From positions 372,001 through 436,000 of the forward strand of contig NZ_JAJFZN010000004.1 in assembly GCF_020731145.1 (NCBI RefSeq): a DNA stretch of 64,000 bases, written 5' to 3'. The translations under genes and the position numbers were made by a program. This DNA comes from Sneathiella sp. HT1-7 (GTDB taxonomy: Bacteria; Pseudomonadota; Alphaproteobacteria; Sneathiellales; Sneathiellaceae). Of the stretch, positions 33,207-41,923 are shown piece by piece. The notes under the pieces are model-generated. The model was given only the letters and a program-made list of their open reading frames with translations. It had not been told where the DNA came from and made no database searches. The first letter of the stretch is position 1. Every line of letters begins with the position of its first letter.

Positions 33207-33211
33207 CTTTT

Positions 33212-33288
<77 letters not shown>

Positions 33289-33363
33289 TTCGGTGAATGT
33301 GATGATCTATACTATCAGAGCCCGACCTGCAAGCCGGAATTCACAGCAAAAGCCAATAAATCT

Positions 33364-33795
33364 TTATCGGCCTGCACGGACATAGTGAAATATCGCGTCT
33401 GCCTTAAAAATTACCTTGTTGCCGACTTTCAAATCTCCGCGCACAAAGGCGACGGTGCGCGTGCTCCGGATCACTTCTACATCGGATTCCACCCAATCCC
33501 CTTCGCGTGCCGGCGAGAGAAATTCGGAATTCATCTTGATGGTAACGCTGGATCGGCCACTTACATGCCTGACCGCAGCCGCCAGCGCAGAATCGGCGAA
33601 CGTCATCAACATGCCCCCATGGATAATCTTGATGCTGTTCAGATGCTTCTCCTCTACACGGAAAGCCCGTATCACTTTATCCTTGCTGACAATTTTTCCA
33701 AAAAACGGACCATTCGCATCTGTAAAAGGGCCTTTTCCTTGGACGATTTCAAATCCTTCGGGAACAGGAAGGGTTCCGGTAGCTTGTTTATTCAT
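33364..33795 (-). CDS. Hotdog-fold thioesterase (PaaI-like)
   Basis: A 143-residue single-hotdog protein with the family signature [19 protein letters not shown], including the catalytic-region HGG and Asp. It probably hydrolyses acyl- or aryl-CoA esters in the cytoplasm. It is 14 bp downstream of the DUF192 gene on the same strand, so the two may be co-transcribed. Confidence 0.88.
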   Translation of the reverse strand: MNKQATGTLPVPEGFEIVQGKGPFTDANGPFFGKIVSKDKVIRAFRVEEKHLNSIKIIHGGMLMTFADSALAAAVRHVSGRSSVTIKMNSEFLSPAREGDWVESDVEVIRSTRTVAFVRGDLKVGNKVIFKADAIFHYVRAGR

Positions 33796-33809
33796 TGTTA
33801 TTCCGGCAG

Positions 33810-34274
33810 TTACTCTTTTTCAAAAAGGGGATGGGAAAGCATATCCCCCACCATAATAGACTTCTTTCGCGCGAACCCACCGTTTACTTCCAACACCGCC
33901 CGAGCGGGTTTGTCATGCGCGATGATCTCAAGCGAATGAGGTTCAGCCTCATGCTTAATGTAAAGAATTTTCCCGGTCGCATCCACAAAGAACATGTCGA
34001 GCGGGATTTCCGTATTCTTCATCCACATGGTAATCGGGCGGGACATTTCAAAATCAAAAAGCATCCCTGTATTTGTTGGCAGATACGTCACATGCATCAG
34101 CCCCTTGCTACGTTCGGCGCCGTCATCAGCGACCTCTACATCCAGCACAATTTCTTCATGTGCTGTTTTCACGACAAGGCGTTCCGCCCGTGCCGTGAGA
34201 ATAGGTGCGAGAGTCGAAAACATCAGTGCCAGACTAAACAGCAAGACAATATACTTTTTCGCAGCATCTATCAT
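33810..34274 (-). CDS. DUF192 family exported protein
   Basis: A 154-residue protein with a signal peptide ([20 protein letters not shown]) and the DUF192 core: [38 protein letters not shown], and the final VLEVNGGFA. The family is widespread in alphaproteobacteria and has no settled biochemical function. The ATG at 34274 avoids 29 upstream codons that overlap the divergent TPP riboswitch region. Confidence 0.87.
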   Translation of the reverse strand: MIDAAKKYIVLLFSLALMFSTLAPILTARAERLVVKTAHEEIVLDVEVADDGAERSKGLMHVTYLPTNTGMLFDFEMSRPITMWMKNTEIPLDMFFVDATGKILYIKHEAEPHSLEIIAHDKPARAVLEVNGGFARKKSIMVGDMLSHPLFEKE

Positions 34275-34323
34275 AAATCTAGAATAATCCTTTGCCAACA
34301 AACGAGAATTCACTATAGTGATG

Positions 34324-34415
34324 CCTCCTCGGGGGGAGCCATTATGGCTGAGAGGTTCCATTGAATGGGACGACCCCGATTACCTGATCAGGCTAATACC
34401 TGCGTAGGAACGAGT
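34324..34415 (+). ncRNA. TPP riboswitch (THI box)
   Basis: The THI-box core is plain: CGGGGGGAGCC, GGCTGAGA, then ACCTGATCAGGCTAATACC and TGCGTAGGAA, in canonical order and spacing. The element ends 5 nt before the ATG of the ABC ATPase. GTAGGAACGAG, the only ribosome-site-like stretch, lies inside the 3' strand of the closing helix, so TPP binding probably blocks translation initiation. Confidence 0.93.
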
Positions 34416-34420
34416 TATCA

Positions 34421-35230
34421 ATGGAATCTCAAGATCCACCCTATTCCGGTTTAACGGAATCTATGCCCGATACCGTGCCCGATCAAGGCAATATCGGCAT
34501 TGGCGTACATCTCTCTCTGGACAAGCTGGCCTTTGATGGTGATACGATCCTGAGCGATCTCGAACTTGAACTCGATCCCGGAAAAATCACCTGTTTGCTG
34601 GGACCGAGTGGTGTTGGCAAAAGCAGTATTCTCAAAATTCTGGCAGGTTTCATTCCCCTTCCCGGGCATAGCCGCATTACCGCAAGTGATGGCGAAAGCC
34701 TGACGGGGCGCCTTTCTTATATGGATCAGAAAGACCTGTTGCTACCTTGGGCGACCGTTATTGACAATCTTCTGATCGGCGGCCGGTTACGCGGTGAAAG
34801 ACCGGACAGGATGCGCGCCGAAACTCTCATCCAACAGGTCGGCCTGGAAAAATGGCGGTACAACCGCCCCAGCACCCTCTCCGGCGGGATGCGTCAGCGC
34901 GTCGCGCTTGCCCGGACATTGATGGAAGGGAGTCCGGTGCTTTTGATGGATGAGCCATTTTCCGCACTCGACGCCATCACAAAATTCCGCCTGCAGGATA
35001 TGGCTGCGCAATTACTCGCCGATAAGACGGTGCTGTTAATCACGCATGACCCGATGGAAGCGTTACGTCTTGGGGATATTATCTATGTTCTGGCCGGCCA
35101 CCCCCCTCGCCTGTCGGCCGCTATAAAACCAGAGAAAGCCATTCTGCGCGATCCGTCGGATGGCGCCTTCACCCAGCATTATTCCGCTATCATGACGCGC
35201 CTCGCTGGCGAGGCTGAGGAAACGCTATGA
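34421..35230 (+). CDS. thiZ: Thiamine-precursor ABC transporter, ATP-binding protein
   Basis: A 269-residue ABC ATPase: Walker A GPSGVGKSS near residue 66, Q-loop in YMDQKDLLLP, signature LSGGMRQRVALAR, Walker B VLLMDEPFSALD and the H-loop LITHDP. It energises the ThiX permease. It follows the TPP riboswitch directly and overlaps the permease gene by 4 bp. Riboswitch plus NMT1/THI5-like binding protein identify it as the pyrimidine (HMP or formylaminopyrimidine) uptake system ThiXYZ. Confidence 0.92.
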   Translation: MESQDPPYSGLTESMPDTVPDQGNIGIGVHLSLDKLAFDGDTILSDLELELDPGKITCLLGPSGVGKSSILKILAGFIPLPGHSRITASDGESLTGRLSYMDQKDLLLPWATVIDNLLIGGRLRGERPDRMRAETLIQQVGLEKWRYNRPSTLSGGMRQRVALARTLMEGSPVLLMDEPFSALDAITKFRLQDMAAQLLADKTVLLITHDPMEALRLGDIIYVLAGHPPRLSAAIKPEKAILRDPSDGAFTQHYSAIMTRLAGEAEETL

Positions 35231-36009
35231 AGACGCTGCGTGCCCTGATTACGATTACCGGGCTCATCCTGTTTTGGGGGTTACTCACCAGCTTGCTGGA
35301 ACTACCGAGATTTATGCTCCCATCCCCGCTGGTGGTCGGTAAGGCACTTGTGACAAATGCCGGCCTCATTGGCGAGAATGCTTTGACCACAGCGATAGAG
35401 ATCGTTCTCGGACTGGTTCTCGGGGTGCTGTTCGGAACTATTTCCGCCCTACTGATTTCCGCCTATCGACCAGTCAAGCAATGGGTCTTTCCCCTACTGA
35501 TCGCCAGTCAGGCCATTCCTGTCTTTGCTATAGCGCCACTCTTGGTACTCTGGCTCGGCTATGGTATGGCACCAAAGATTGTGATGAGCCTATTAATCAT
35601 CTATTTTCCTGTCACAGTCGGTTTTCTCGATGGCTTAAACCGGACAGATCCGGCGTGGCTCAATCTCGCTGGTCTGTTGCAGCAATCCAGCAAGAGCGGA
35701 CGCCTTCGCAAGCTCATCAATCTGTACATTCACATCAAAATACCTTTCGCGCTCCCCTCCCTTGCCTCTGGCATTCGGGTTGCCGCAGCGATCGCGCCGA
35801 TTGGCGCAGTTGTCGGAGAATGGGTCGGCGCCTCATCCGGGCTTGGCTATTTGATGCTGCACGCCAATGCCCGGGTTCAAACAGATATCATGTTCGCGAG
35901 CCTGCTGGTCCTGACCACCATGGCGCTCCTTCTATACTACCTGATCGATGCCCTGCTGCTTCGTGCGTTGCCTTGGTTATCAACCCCAAACGATACAAAA
36001 ATCCAATAA
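35227..36009 (+). CDS. thiX: Thiamine-precursor ABC transporter, permease
   Basis: A 260-residue BPD-type inner membrane permease with six hydrophobic segments. The EAA-like loop is GLLQQSSKSGRLRKLINLYIHIKIPFALP (quoted in part: IKIPFALPSLASGIRVAAA), where the ATPase docks. It overlaps thiZ (ATGA) and precedes thiY by 11 bp, so all three are under one riboswitch. Confidence 0.92.
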   Translation: MKTLRALITITGLILFWGLLTSLLELPRFMLPSPLVVGKALVTNAGLIGENALTTAIEIVLGLVLGVLFGTISALLISAYRPVKQWVFPLLIASQAIPVFAIAPLLVLWLGYGMAPKIVMSLLIIYFPVTVGFLDGLNRTDPAWLNLAGLLQQSSKSGRLRKLINLYIHIKIPFALPSLASGIRVAAAIAPIGAVVGEWVGASSGLGYLMLHANARVQTDIMFASLLVLTTMALLLYYLIDALLLRALPWLSTPNDTKIQ

Positions 36010-36020
36010 TGGAGATATAG

Positions 36021-36962
36021 ATGAAAAAACGGATTTTATTGCCCCTCCTTTGCGCCCTGATGATACAGGGAACGACGGCACAGGCCGCAGAAAAGCTGAC
36101 GGTCCTGCTGGACTGGTTTGTGAACCCGGATCACGCCACTCTGATCATTGCCGAGGAAAAGGGCTTTTTTAAAAAGCATGGGCTGAATGTGGAACTGATA
36201 GCACCCGCCGACCCGAGCGCGCCGCCGAAACTGGTTGCCGCCGGAAAGGCAGATCTCGCCATTTCCTATCAGCCTCAGCTTCATATGCAGGTGACGAATG
36301 GGTTGCCAATAAAACGGATCGCAACGATCGTCGCCACTCCGCTCAACAGCCTTGTCGTGCTGAAAGATGGGCCAATCAAAACGCTCGCGGATCTGAAAGG
36401 CAAGAAAATTGGCTATTCAGTCGGCGGATTTGAAACAGCATTGCTAACCACCATGCTAGCGCCCCACAATCTGACTGCAGATGATGTAACATTGATCAAC
36501 GTCAATTTCTCGCTTTCGCCCAGTATTCTCTCTGGTCAGGTCGACGCAGTGATCGGTGCCTTCCGGAATTTTGAGCTTAACCAGATGGATATCGAGGGTC
36601 ATCCTGGCCGCGCGTTCTACCCTGAGGAAGAAGGTGTTCCGTCCTATGACGAGCTAATCGTGATTGCAAATGCAGACAAGCTTGATGATCCGCGTTTCAA
36701 GCCCTTTGTTGATGCGCTGGAAGAGGCTGTACAATACCTCGTCAATCATCCGGATGACAGCTGGGAGCTGTTTATCAAGAACCACAAGGAATTGGATGAT
36801 GAACTAAACCGCCGTGCATGGGCCGACACGCTACCGCGCTTTGCATTGCGCCCGGCGGCTCTTGATGTCGGCAGATACGACAGATTTGCCGCCTTCATGA
36901 AGGCGCAAGGACTGATCGACGAAGCAAAAGACGCAAACAGCTACGCTGCCGTCCTCAACTAG
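36021..36962 (+). CDS. thiY: Thiamine-precursor ABC transporter, substrate-binding protein (NMT1/THI5-like)
   Basis: A 313-residue periplasmic binding protein. The signal peptide is MKKRILLPLLCALMIQGTTAQA. The mature protein starts with LTVLLDWFVNPDHATLIIA, the hallmark of the NMT1/THI5 group that binds hydroxymethylpyrimidine-type thiamine precursors. GYSVGGFETALL and EGVPSYDEL are further family stretches. RBS GGAG precedes the ATG. It is the last gene of the operon; a bidirectional hairpin follows. Confidence 0.93.
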   Translation: MKKRILLPLLCALMIQGTTAQAAEKLTVLLDWFVNPDHATLIIAEEKGFFKKHGLNVELIAPADPSAPPKLVAAGKADLAISYQPQLHMQVTNGLPIKRIATIVATPLNSLVVLKDGPIKTLADLKGKKIGYSVGGFETALLTTMLAPHNLTADDVTLINVNFSLSPSILSGQVDAVIGAFRNFELNQMDIEGHPGRAFYPEEEGVPSYDELIVIANADKLDDPRFKPFVDALEEAVQYLVNHPDDSWELFIKNHKELDDELNRRAWADTLPRFALRPAALDVGRYDRFAAFMKAQGLIDEAKDANSYAAVLN

Positions 36963-36987
36963 GGGGAACACCGAGAAAGAAAAGTAT

Positions 36988-37011
36988 CGTCCGGAATGGT
37001 TATTCCGGACG
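36988..37011. terminator. Bidirectional hairpin between thiY and the cold-shock gene
   Basis: CGTCCGGAAT at 36988-36997 and ATTCCGGACG at 37002-37011 form a perfect 10-bp stem with a GGTT loop. On the minus strand it is trailed by ATACTTTTCTTTC. The stem includes the last codons and the stop of the cold-shock gene. Confidence 0.7.
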
Positions 37012-37569
37012 TTCAATCTCCGCGACTTGTGGTCCCTTGGAGCTATCACCGATCCGGACACTCATCTTCTGTCCCGCTTGTACCGGCAAAGCCCCTTCAC
37101 GGCGCAAAGTTTCCATATGCACAAAAATGTCCTGGGTATCATCACCGCGCGTCAAGAAACCGTATCCCTTGACCGGATCAAACCACTTGACTTCCACTTC
37201 GACGAAATCCCCCTCAGGCTGCACGGCGGGGTGATTGGTCACATTGTTCTTTTCAGGCACCCGTGGCTCAAAAGGAACAGCCGTCGATGTGTCAATATCA
37301 AGAACCTTGATTGCCTGCAGGCCCTTGGACCGACGCACAACAACACAGGTTACGCTCACACCTTCCGCCACATATTCATGACCTGCTTCGCGTAAACAAG
37401 AAAGATGCAGAAAGATATCCCCCGGTTCGTTATTCGGCGTTAGAAAACCAAAACCCTTGACCGTGTTGAACCATTTAACACGTCCTGTCATTTCAAAGTT
37501 GGCTTCCGGGGATTCGTTCGTTTTGCTGTCTTCCTGCTTACTCCGCAATTGTTCAATTTTGGCTGTCAT
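37000..37569 (-). CDS. Double cold-shock-domain protein
   Basis: A 189-residue protein with two cold-shock domains. The first spans about residues 28-90 (GRVKWFNTVKGFGFLTPN, then DIFLHLSCL) and the second about 122-186 (VEVKWFDPVKGYGFLT, DIFVHMETL). RNP1 and RNP2 motifs are present in both. Alphaproteobacteria often carry such tandem forms; they bind single-stranded nucleic acid and melt mRNA structure. The linker is acidic and proline-rich. The stop codon sits in a terminator hairpin. Confidence 0.92.
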   Translation of the reverse strand: MTAKIEQLRSKQEDSKTNESPEANFEMTGRVKWFNTVKGFGFLTPNNEPGDIFLHLSCLREAGHEYVAEGVSVTCVVVRRSKGLQAIKVLDIDTSTAVPFEPRVPEKNNVTNHPAVQPEGDFVEVEVKWFDPVKGYGFLTRGDDTQDIFVHMETLRREGALPVQAGQKMSVRIGDSSKGPQVAEIERPE

Positions 37570-37869
37570 ATATTACTCCCGAACTTGACAGACGCATGGT
37601 GACGTCTCGCCAGAACAACAGTTTAACACAATTTTAAGGAAACTTTCAATATTCGAATTAGTAAAGTCTTTGCCGCTATACTATTGATGAATAAGAACGC
37701 AGAATTCGCAGGTAAATCGCTGTGAAGTCTATCGAGTGCTTTCTCCTTCGTTGATACTTGCGGACATAGAAATCCCGTGGCATATACGGGGGCAAGCCAT
37801 CGACCATCCAGGAGTTTAACTCCCAAGAGTTTTAACCAGTGCCGACAATACGACAGGGAATGCAGGACA
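37570..37869. other. Divergent control region between cold-shock and mrp genes
   Basis: About 300 bp without a supported gene. It must hold the cold-shock leader (minus strand) and the mrp promoter (plus strand). An open frame runs into mrpE from 37777, but its N-terminal 31 codons (rich in Arg, Ser, Cys) do not look like MrpE and were left out. Confidence 0.45.
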
Positions 37870-38346
37870 TTGTTAAAAACCATTAGTTTGTTTCTTGTGC
37901 TTATGGCTGTCTGGCTTCTGTTGTCAGGGCATTACACGCCACTAATTACGGGCTTTGGTATTGCCTCCTGCTTGCTATCTGCGCTGATTGCCTATCGCAT
38001 GGATGTAATTGACCATGAAAGCCACCCGATCTATCTGGGGCCCCGCATCATTTCTTATTGGGGATGGCTGGTTGTTGAGATCTTCAAGGCAAACATAGAT
38101 GTTGCCAAATGTGTCCTGTTCCCAAGCCGGTACCTACGGCCCAGCATGTTCACGGTTACCGCCAGTCAGAAATCTGATCTTGGCCGCGTGATATATGCCA
38201 ATTCCATCACCTTGACACCGGGAACGGTAACCGTCGATCTGGATGATGATCAGGTAATGGTCCATGCCTTGACGGAAGGCTCCGCCGATGGTGTAAAAAA
38301 TGGCGACATGGATCAACGGGTTACCAAGGTAATGAAGGAAACATGA
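37870..38346 (+). CDS. mrpE: Mrp Na+/H+ antiporter subunit E
   Basis: A 158-residue membrane protein (normal MrpE length) when started at the TTG at 37870: two N-terminal TM helices (MAVWLLLSGHYTPLITGFGIA), then HPIYLGPRIISYWGWLVVEIFKANIDVA and the soluble end with ITLTPGTVTVDL, a family hallmark. GGGAA lies about 9 nt upstream of the TTG. First gene of the operon; overlaps mrpF by 4 bp. Confidence 0.88.
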   Translation: MLKTISLFLVLMAVWLLLSGHYTPLITGFGIASCLLSALIAYRMDVIDHESHPIYLGPRIISYWGWLVVEIFKANIDVAKCVLFPSRYLRPSMFTVTASQKSDLGRVIYANSITLTPGTVTVDLDDDQVMVHALTEGSADGVKNGDMDQRVTKVMKET

Positions 38347-38633
38347 TGATTTACGCCATTACCGCCATCGCCATCCTGGTCAGCATCGCGCTTGCCCTCA
38401 CCCGAGCCATTCTCGGACCGACATCCTACGACCGCATCCTGGCCGCTAATGCCATCGGCACAAAGACAGTGTTATTGATCGGCGTGATGGGTTTTCTTGC
38501 AGGGCGTCCTGATTTTCTTGATCTTGCACTGGTTTACGCCCTCGTTAATTTTATCGGGACGCTCGCTGTTCTGAAATATTTCAAATTTGGGACGTTGCGC
38601 GGAACCCTTTCTAAACCGGCGGATAACTCCTGA
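38343..38633 (+). CDS. mrpF: Mrp Na+/H+ antiporter subunit F
   Basis: A 96-residue protein with three TM helices; ILGPTSYDRILAANAIGTKTV is the MrpF/MnhF signature. It is part of the small-subunit block of the antiporter complex. Overlaps mrpE by 4 bp and mrpG by one base, so translation is coupled. Confidence 0.92.
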   Translation: MMIYAITAIAILVSIALALTRAILGPTSYDRILAANAIGTKTVLLIGVMGFLAGRPDFLDLALVYALVNFIGTLAVLKYFKFGTLRGTLSKPADNS

Positions 38634-38974
38634 TGGACCTCATTCTCGATATTGGCACATGGGTGCTATTGCTGGCCGGCAGCCTGCTGCTGCTGATTAC
38701 CGGGTTTGGGCTGCTACGCCTACCTGATCTTTATACCCGCATCCACGCGGGCGGCATGGCCGACACGCTGGCGACTTTCCTGATATTTGTCGGGCTATCC
38801 TTTCAAAGTGGCTTTTCACTTGTTTCTGTCAAACTTCTGCTAGTGATCGTATTCGTATTTTTTACTAGCCCAACCGCCTCCTACGCCTTGGCGCAGGGAA
38901 GCTTTGTTGCGGGATTAAAGCCAAAACTTGATGGTTTTGGACAGAGCGAACAAAAAGAAAAAGATGACGCGTAA
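38633..38974 (+). CDS. mrpG: Mrp Na+/H+ antiporter subunit G
   Basis: A 113-residue protein with three TM helices; LLRLPDLYTRIHAGGMADTLAT is the MrpG/MnhG signature (quoted in part: RLPDLYTRIHAGGMADT). The end is charged (SEQKEKDDA). It lies directly after mrpF. Confidence 0.92.
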   Translation: MDLILDIGTWVLLLAGSLLLLITGFGLLRLPDLYTRIHAGGMADTLATFLIFVGLSFQSGFSLVSVKLLLVIVFVFFTSPTASYALAQGSFVAGLKPKLDGFGQSEQKEKDDA

Positions 38975-39030
38975 TTAATTACTGAGCGAGAGGGGACAGG
39001 ACCATAGCTGCCTTTGTAGATATTTTTCTG

Positions 39031-40056
39031 ATGCTGTTACTGATTGCCGGGACCATGTCGGTCCTGTTTGTCCGCAATCTGTTTGTCGCTACCATGTTGC
39101 TCGGGATCGTCAGCTTCATCATGGCGTTGATCTTCATCAGCCTTGATGCAGTGGATGTCGCCTTTACAGAGGCGGCCGTCGGCGCCGGTATCAGCACCGT
39201 GCTATATATCGGCACTCTGGCCCTTGTTGGCTCCCAGGAAAAAGACCAGCCGAAATTTGCTGCGGGCCCCTTGGTCATTTGTCTTGCCGTTGGCGCCGTT
39301 CTTTACTACGCGACCTATGAAATGCCGCGTTTCGGTGAAGCGAATAATCCGGTCCATACCCATGTCGCTCCCCGCTATATTAATGACAGCCCGACGGAAA
39401 TTGGCGTACCCAATATGGTGACATCGGTTCTCGCCAGTTATCGCGGCTATGATACCTTCGGGGAGACTACAGTTATTTTTGCCGCCGGGATCGGCGTTCT
39501 CTTGATCCTGCGTCAGCGGCGTCGACGCAAGAATGAAGACGATGAAACTGACGTGCCGCTTGATGAGGGCAAGACTGGACGAAGCGGTAGTTTAACCGGG
39601 CTGGGCAGTCAGCATGACCTTATCCCCCATGTAATCGCGAAGCTGCTGATACCGTTTATTTTTGTTTTTGCTCTCTATGTGCAATTTCATGGCGACTACG
39701 GACCCGGCGGCGGGTTCCAGGCCGGCGTGATTTTTGCGGCGGGCATAATTCTCTATGCTCTTGTTTTCAGCCTCGACTATGCCCGCTCCGTGGTGAGTGA
39801 AAGGGCAATCCTCTTTCTGATTTCGGCAGGCGTGCTTCTTTATGGAGGTGTCGGCGTTGTCAGCATGATGCTCGGTGGAAATTTTCTCGACTACAATGTC
39901 CTCGCGAGTGATCCGGTCGCAGGCCAGCATCTCGGCATTCTGTTGGTCGAACTCGGCGTCGGCATCACGGTGACGGCGGCCATGCTGGCAATTTTCTATG
40001 CCTTTGTCGGCCGCGCGGATCTAATTGCCGCCAAGGCAGAGCAGGAGGAAAACTGA
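39031..40056 (+). CDS. Fused MrpA C-terminal domain (DUF4040/MbhE) and MrpB
   Basis: A 341-residue membrane protein combining two modules. Residues about 1-165 match the C-terminal tail of long MrpA proteins (SLDAVDVAFTEAAVGAGIST, then a loop with RGYDTFGETTVIFAAGIGV). Residues about 200-330 are MrpB/MnhB (LYVQFHGDYGPGGGFQAG). The ATG at 39031 has no ribosome site, whereas GAGGGG lies about 10 nt before an in-frame ATA at 39004 that would give IAAFVDIFLML, the usual MbhE N-terminus; initiation at ATA is possible. The matching short MrpA core is encoded later in the operon. Confidence 0.85.
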   Translation: MLLLIAGTMSVLFVRNLFVATMLLGIVSFIMALIFISLDAVDVAFTEAAVGAGISTVLYIGTLALVGSQEKDQPKFAAGPLVICLAVGAVLYYATYEMPRFGEANNPVHTHVAPRYINDSPTEIGVPNMVTSVLASYRGYDTFGETTVIFAAGIGVLLILRQRRRRKNEDDETDVPLDEGKTGRSGSLTGLGSQHDLIPHVIAKLLIPFIFVFALYVQFHGDYGPGGGFQAGVIFAAGIILYALVFSLDYARSVVSERAILFLISAGVLLYGGVGVVSMMLGGNFLDYNVLASDPVAGQHLGILLVELGVGITVTAAMLAIFYAFVGRADLIAAKAEQEEN

Positions 40057-40421
40057 TGTCCTTTGGGTTTTTCAATTACTGGGTTTTCATCATCCTGCTG
40101 ATGATCGGCCTGTACACGGTTATGAGCCGCTCCAATCTCGTCAAGAAAATGATTGGACTTTCGTTGTTTCAGATTTCCGTCTTTCTCTTTTACATCAGCA
40201 TGGGCAAAATTTCTGGTGGCACGGCGCCTATCGTTGTTGACGGTCCACTTGACACGGCGGCCCCCATATATTCGAACCCGCTTCCCCATGTGCTCATCCT
40301 GACGGCAATTGTCGTTGGTATCGCGACGACGGCGCTTGGCCTCTCCCTGGTCGTGCGGATAAGGGAATCCTTTGGCACCATTGACGAAGAAGAAATTCTC
40401 GAGATGAAGGATGGCGCCTGA
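40056..40421 (+). CDS. mrpC: Mrp Na+/H+ antiporter subunit C (NuoK-like)
   Basis: A 121-residue NuoK-like protein with three TM helices: IGLYTVMSRSNLVKKMIGLSL, FLFYISMGKISGG and the final HVLILTAIVVGIATTALGLSLVVRI helix (quoted in part: ALGLSLVVRI). It starts on the last base of the preceding stop. Forms part of the proton path of the complex. Confidence 0.93.
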   Translation: MSFGFFNYWVFIILLMIGLYTVMSRSNLVKKMIGLSLFQISVFLFYISMGKISGGTAPIVVDGPLDTAAPIYSNPLPHVLILTAIVVGIATTALGLSLVVRIRESFGTIDEEEILEMKDGA

Positions 40422-41919
40422 CATGCTGTCATTGAGTTCCCAGTTCCCTATTCTGGTTGCAATCGCGCCCCTTTTGACCGCGCCAATTTGCGCGCTCCTT
40501 CGCGGAAAAACCGCCCCTTGGGCCGTAACGACGATTGCCAGCGCCTATGCATTTTATATCAGCCTGCAGCTTCTCCTGACCGTTGCATCCTTCGGTCCGA
40601 TCTCCTATGAGCTCGGCGGATGGGCTCCGCCTTGGGGGATTGAATATGTCGTCGATCTTTTAAGTGGCTTTATGCTGGTATTGATCAGCGGGGTCAGCAC
40701 AGGCGTGCTGCTCTTCGCCCGCGAAAGCGTCACCAAGGAAGTTCCGACGTCACAGCTTGGCCTCTTTTTTGCGGCCTATTTGCTGGCGCTGACCGGTATG
40801 CTCGGCATCTGTATCACAGGCGACGCCTTCAATGTCTTCGTCTTTCTGGAGATTATGTCCCTCTCCTCCTACGCACTTATCGCGATGGGAGAGCGGACGG
40901 ATCGCCGCGCCCTCACCGCCGCGTTTCAATACCTGATCATCGGTACGGTTGGCGCGACCTTCTATCTGATTGGCGTCGGCCTTATCTATATGATGACGGG
41001 CACACTTAATATTGCGGATATCGCCGCGCGGTTTCCGGAAATTGAAGGCACCCGCCCCATTCTTGCGGCGGCCGGCTTTATCGTCATCGGACTCGCCATC
41101 AAGCTGGCGCTCTTCCCATTTCATATCTGGTTGCCGAACGGCTACACCTACGCCCCCAGCATTATAACCGCCTTTTTCGCCGGAACCGCGACCAAAGTCT
41201 CCGTCTATTTGCTGATCCGCTATATTTTCACCGTATTCGGTGTGAATTACAGTTTCCAGGGGCTGGAGCTTATGGATATCCTGCTCCCGTTCGCGGTACT
41301 GGGGTTTCTCACCATGTCCGCCGTCGCGATTTACCAGACGAACATCAAACGGCTCCTCGCCTATTCCAGTGTCGCCCAGCTCGGCTATATTATACTCGGC
41401 ATAGCGCTTGCCAACGAAACCGGCCTGACGGCTTCAATTGTCCATATTTTCAATCATGCCATTGTCAAGACGGGCCTGTTCCTCTCAGTCGGTTGCATGT
41501 TCTTTGTCGTCGGCTCCACCTATTTGAAAGACCTTGAAGGGATTGGGCGTCGGATGCCGATCACTACATTCGGTTTTGTGCTGGGTGGCCTTGGCCTGAT
41601 TGGCGTGCCGCTCACCCCCGGCTTTATCAGTAAATGGTATCTAGTGGTGGCCGCTCTCGAAAAAGGCTCCGTTATCGGATACGGCCTTGTCGCTCTTTTG
41701 ATGGTATCCAGCCTGCTTGCCGTAATTTATATCTGGCGGGTGGTGGAGGTCGCCTATTTCCGTGATATGCCAGAGGGCACCGTGAAAGAGGAGGCGCCGA
41801 TTTCCCTGCTGGTGCCAACATGGCTCTTTATCCTCGGCAGCTTCTATTTCGGTATTGAAACCAGCTTTAACGTCGGCATTGCCAAAGCGGCAGCCGCATT
41901 TCTGATGGGGGGGGCGTAA
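40411..41919 (+). CDS. mrpD: Mrp antiporter large subunit, MrpD-type
   Basis: A 502-residue NuoL/M/N-like proton-translocating subunit with about 14 TM helices. Key polar residues are conserved: Glu in VFVFLEIMSLSSYALIAMG (TM5) and Lys in TATKVSVYLLIRY (TM7); FPFHIWLPNGYTYAPS is the family hallmark. It overlaps mrpC; the ATG at 40423 is an alternative start. One of three large subunits in this operon. Confidence 0.92.
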   Translation: MAPDMLSLSSQFPILVAIAPLLTAPICALLRGKTAPWAVTTIASAYAFYISLQLLLTVASFGPISYELGGWAPPWGIEYVVDLLSGFMLVLISGVSTGVLLFARESVTKEVPTSQLGLFFAAYLLALTGMLGICITGDAFNVFVFLEIMSLSSYALIAMGERTDRRALTAAFQYLIIGTVGATFYLIGVGLIYMMTGTLNIADIAARFPEIEGTRPILAAAGFIVIGLAIKLALFPFHIWLPNGYTYAPSIITAFFAGTATKVSVYLLIRYIFTVFGVNYSFQGLELMDILLPFAVLGFLTMSAVAIYQTNIKRLLAYSSVAQLGYIILGIALANETGLTASIVHIFNHAIVKTGLFLSVGCMFFVVGSTYLKDLEGIGRRMPITTFGFVLGGLGLIGVPLTPGFISKWYLVVAALEKGSVIGYGLVALLMVSSLLAVIYIWRVVEVAYFRDMPEGTVKEEAPISLLVPTWLFILGSFYFGIETSFNVGIAKAAAAFLMGGA

Positions 41920-41923
41920 GATC

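Noticed and set aside
34275..34361. N-terminal extension of the DUF192 protein
   Set aside because: It would place coding sequence over the divergent riboswitch; the signal peptide starts at the inner ATG.
37777..37869. N-terminal extension of MrpE
   Set aside because: The extra 31 residues are Arg/Ser/Cys-rich, unlike the family, and the TTG at 37870 gives the usual length.
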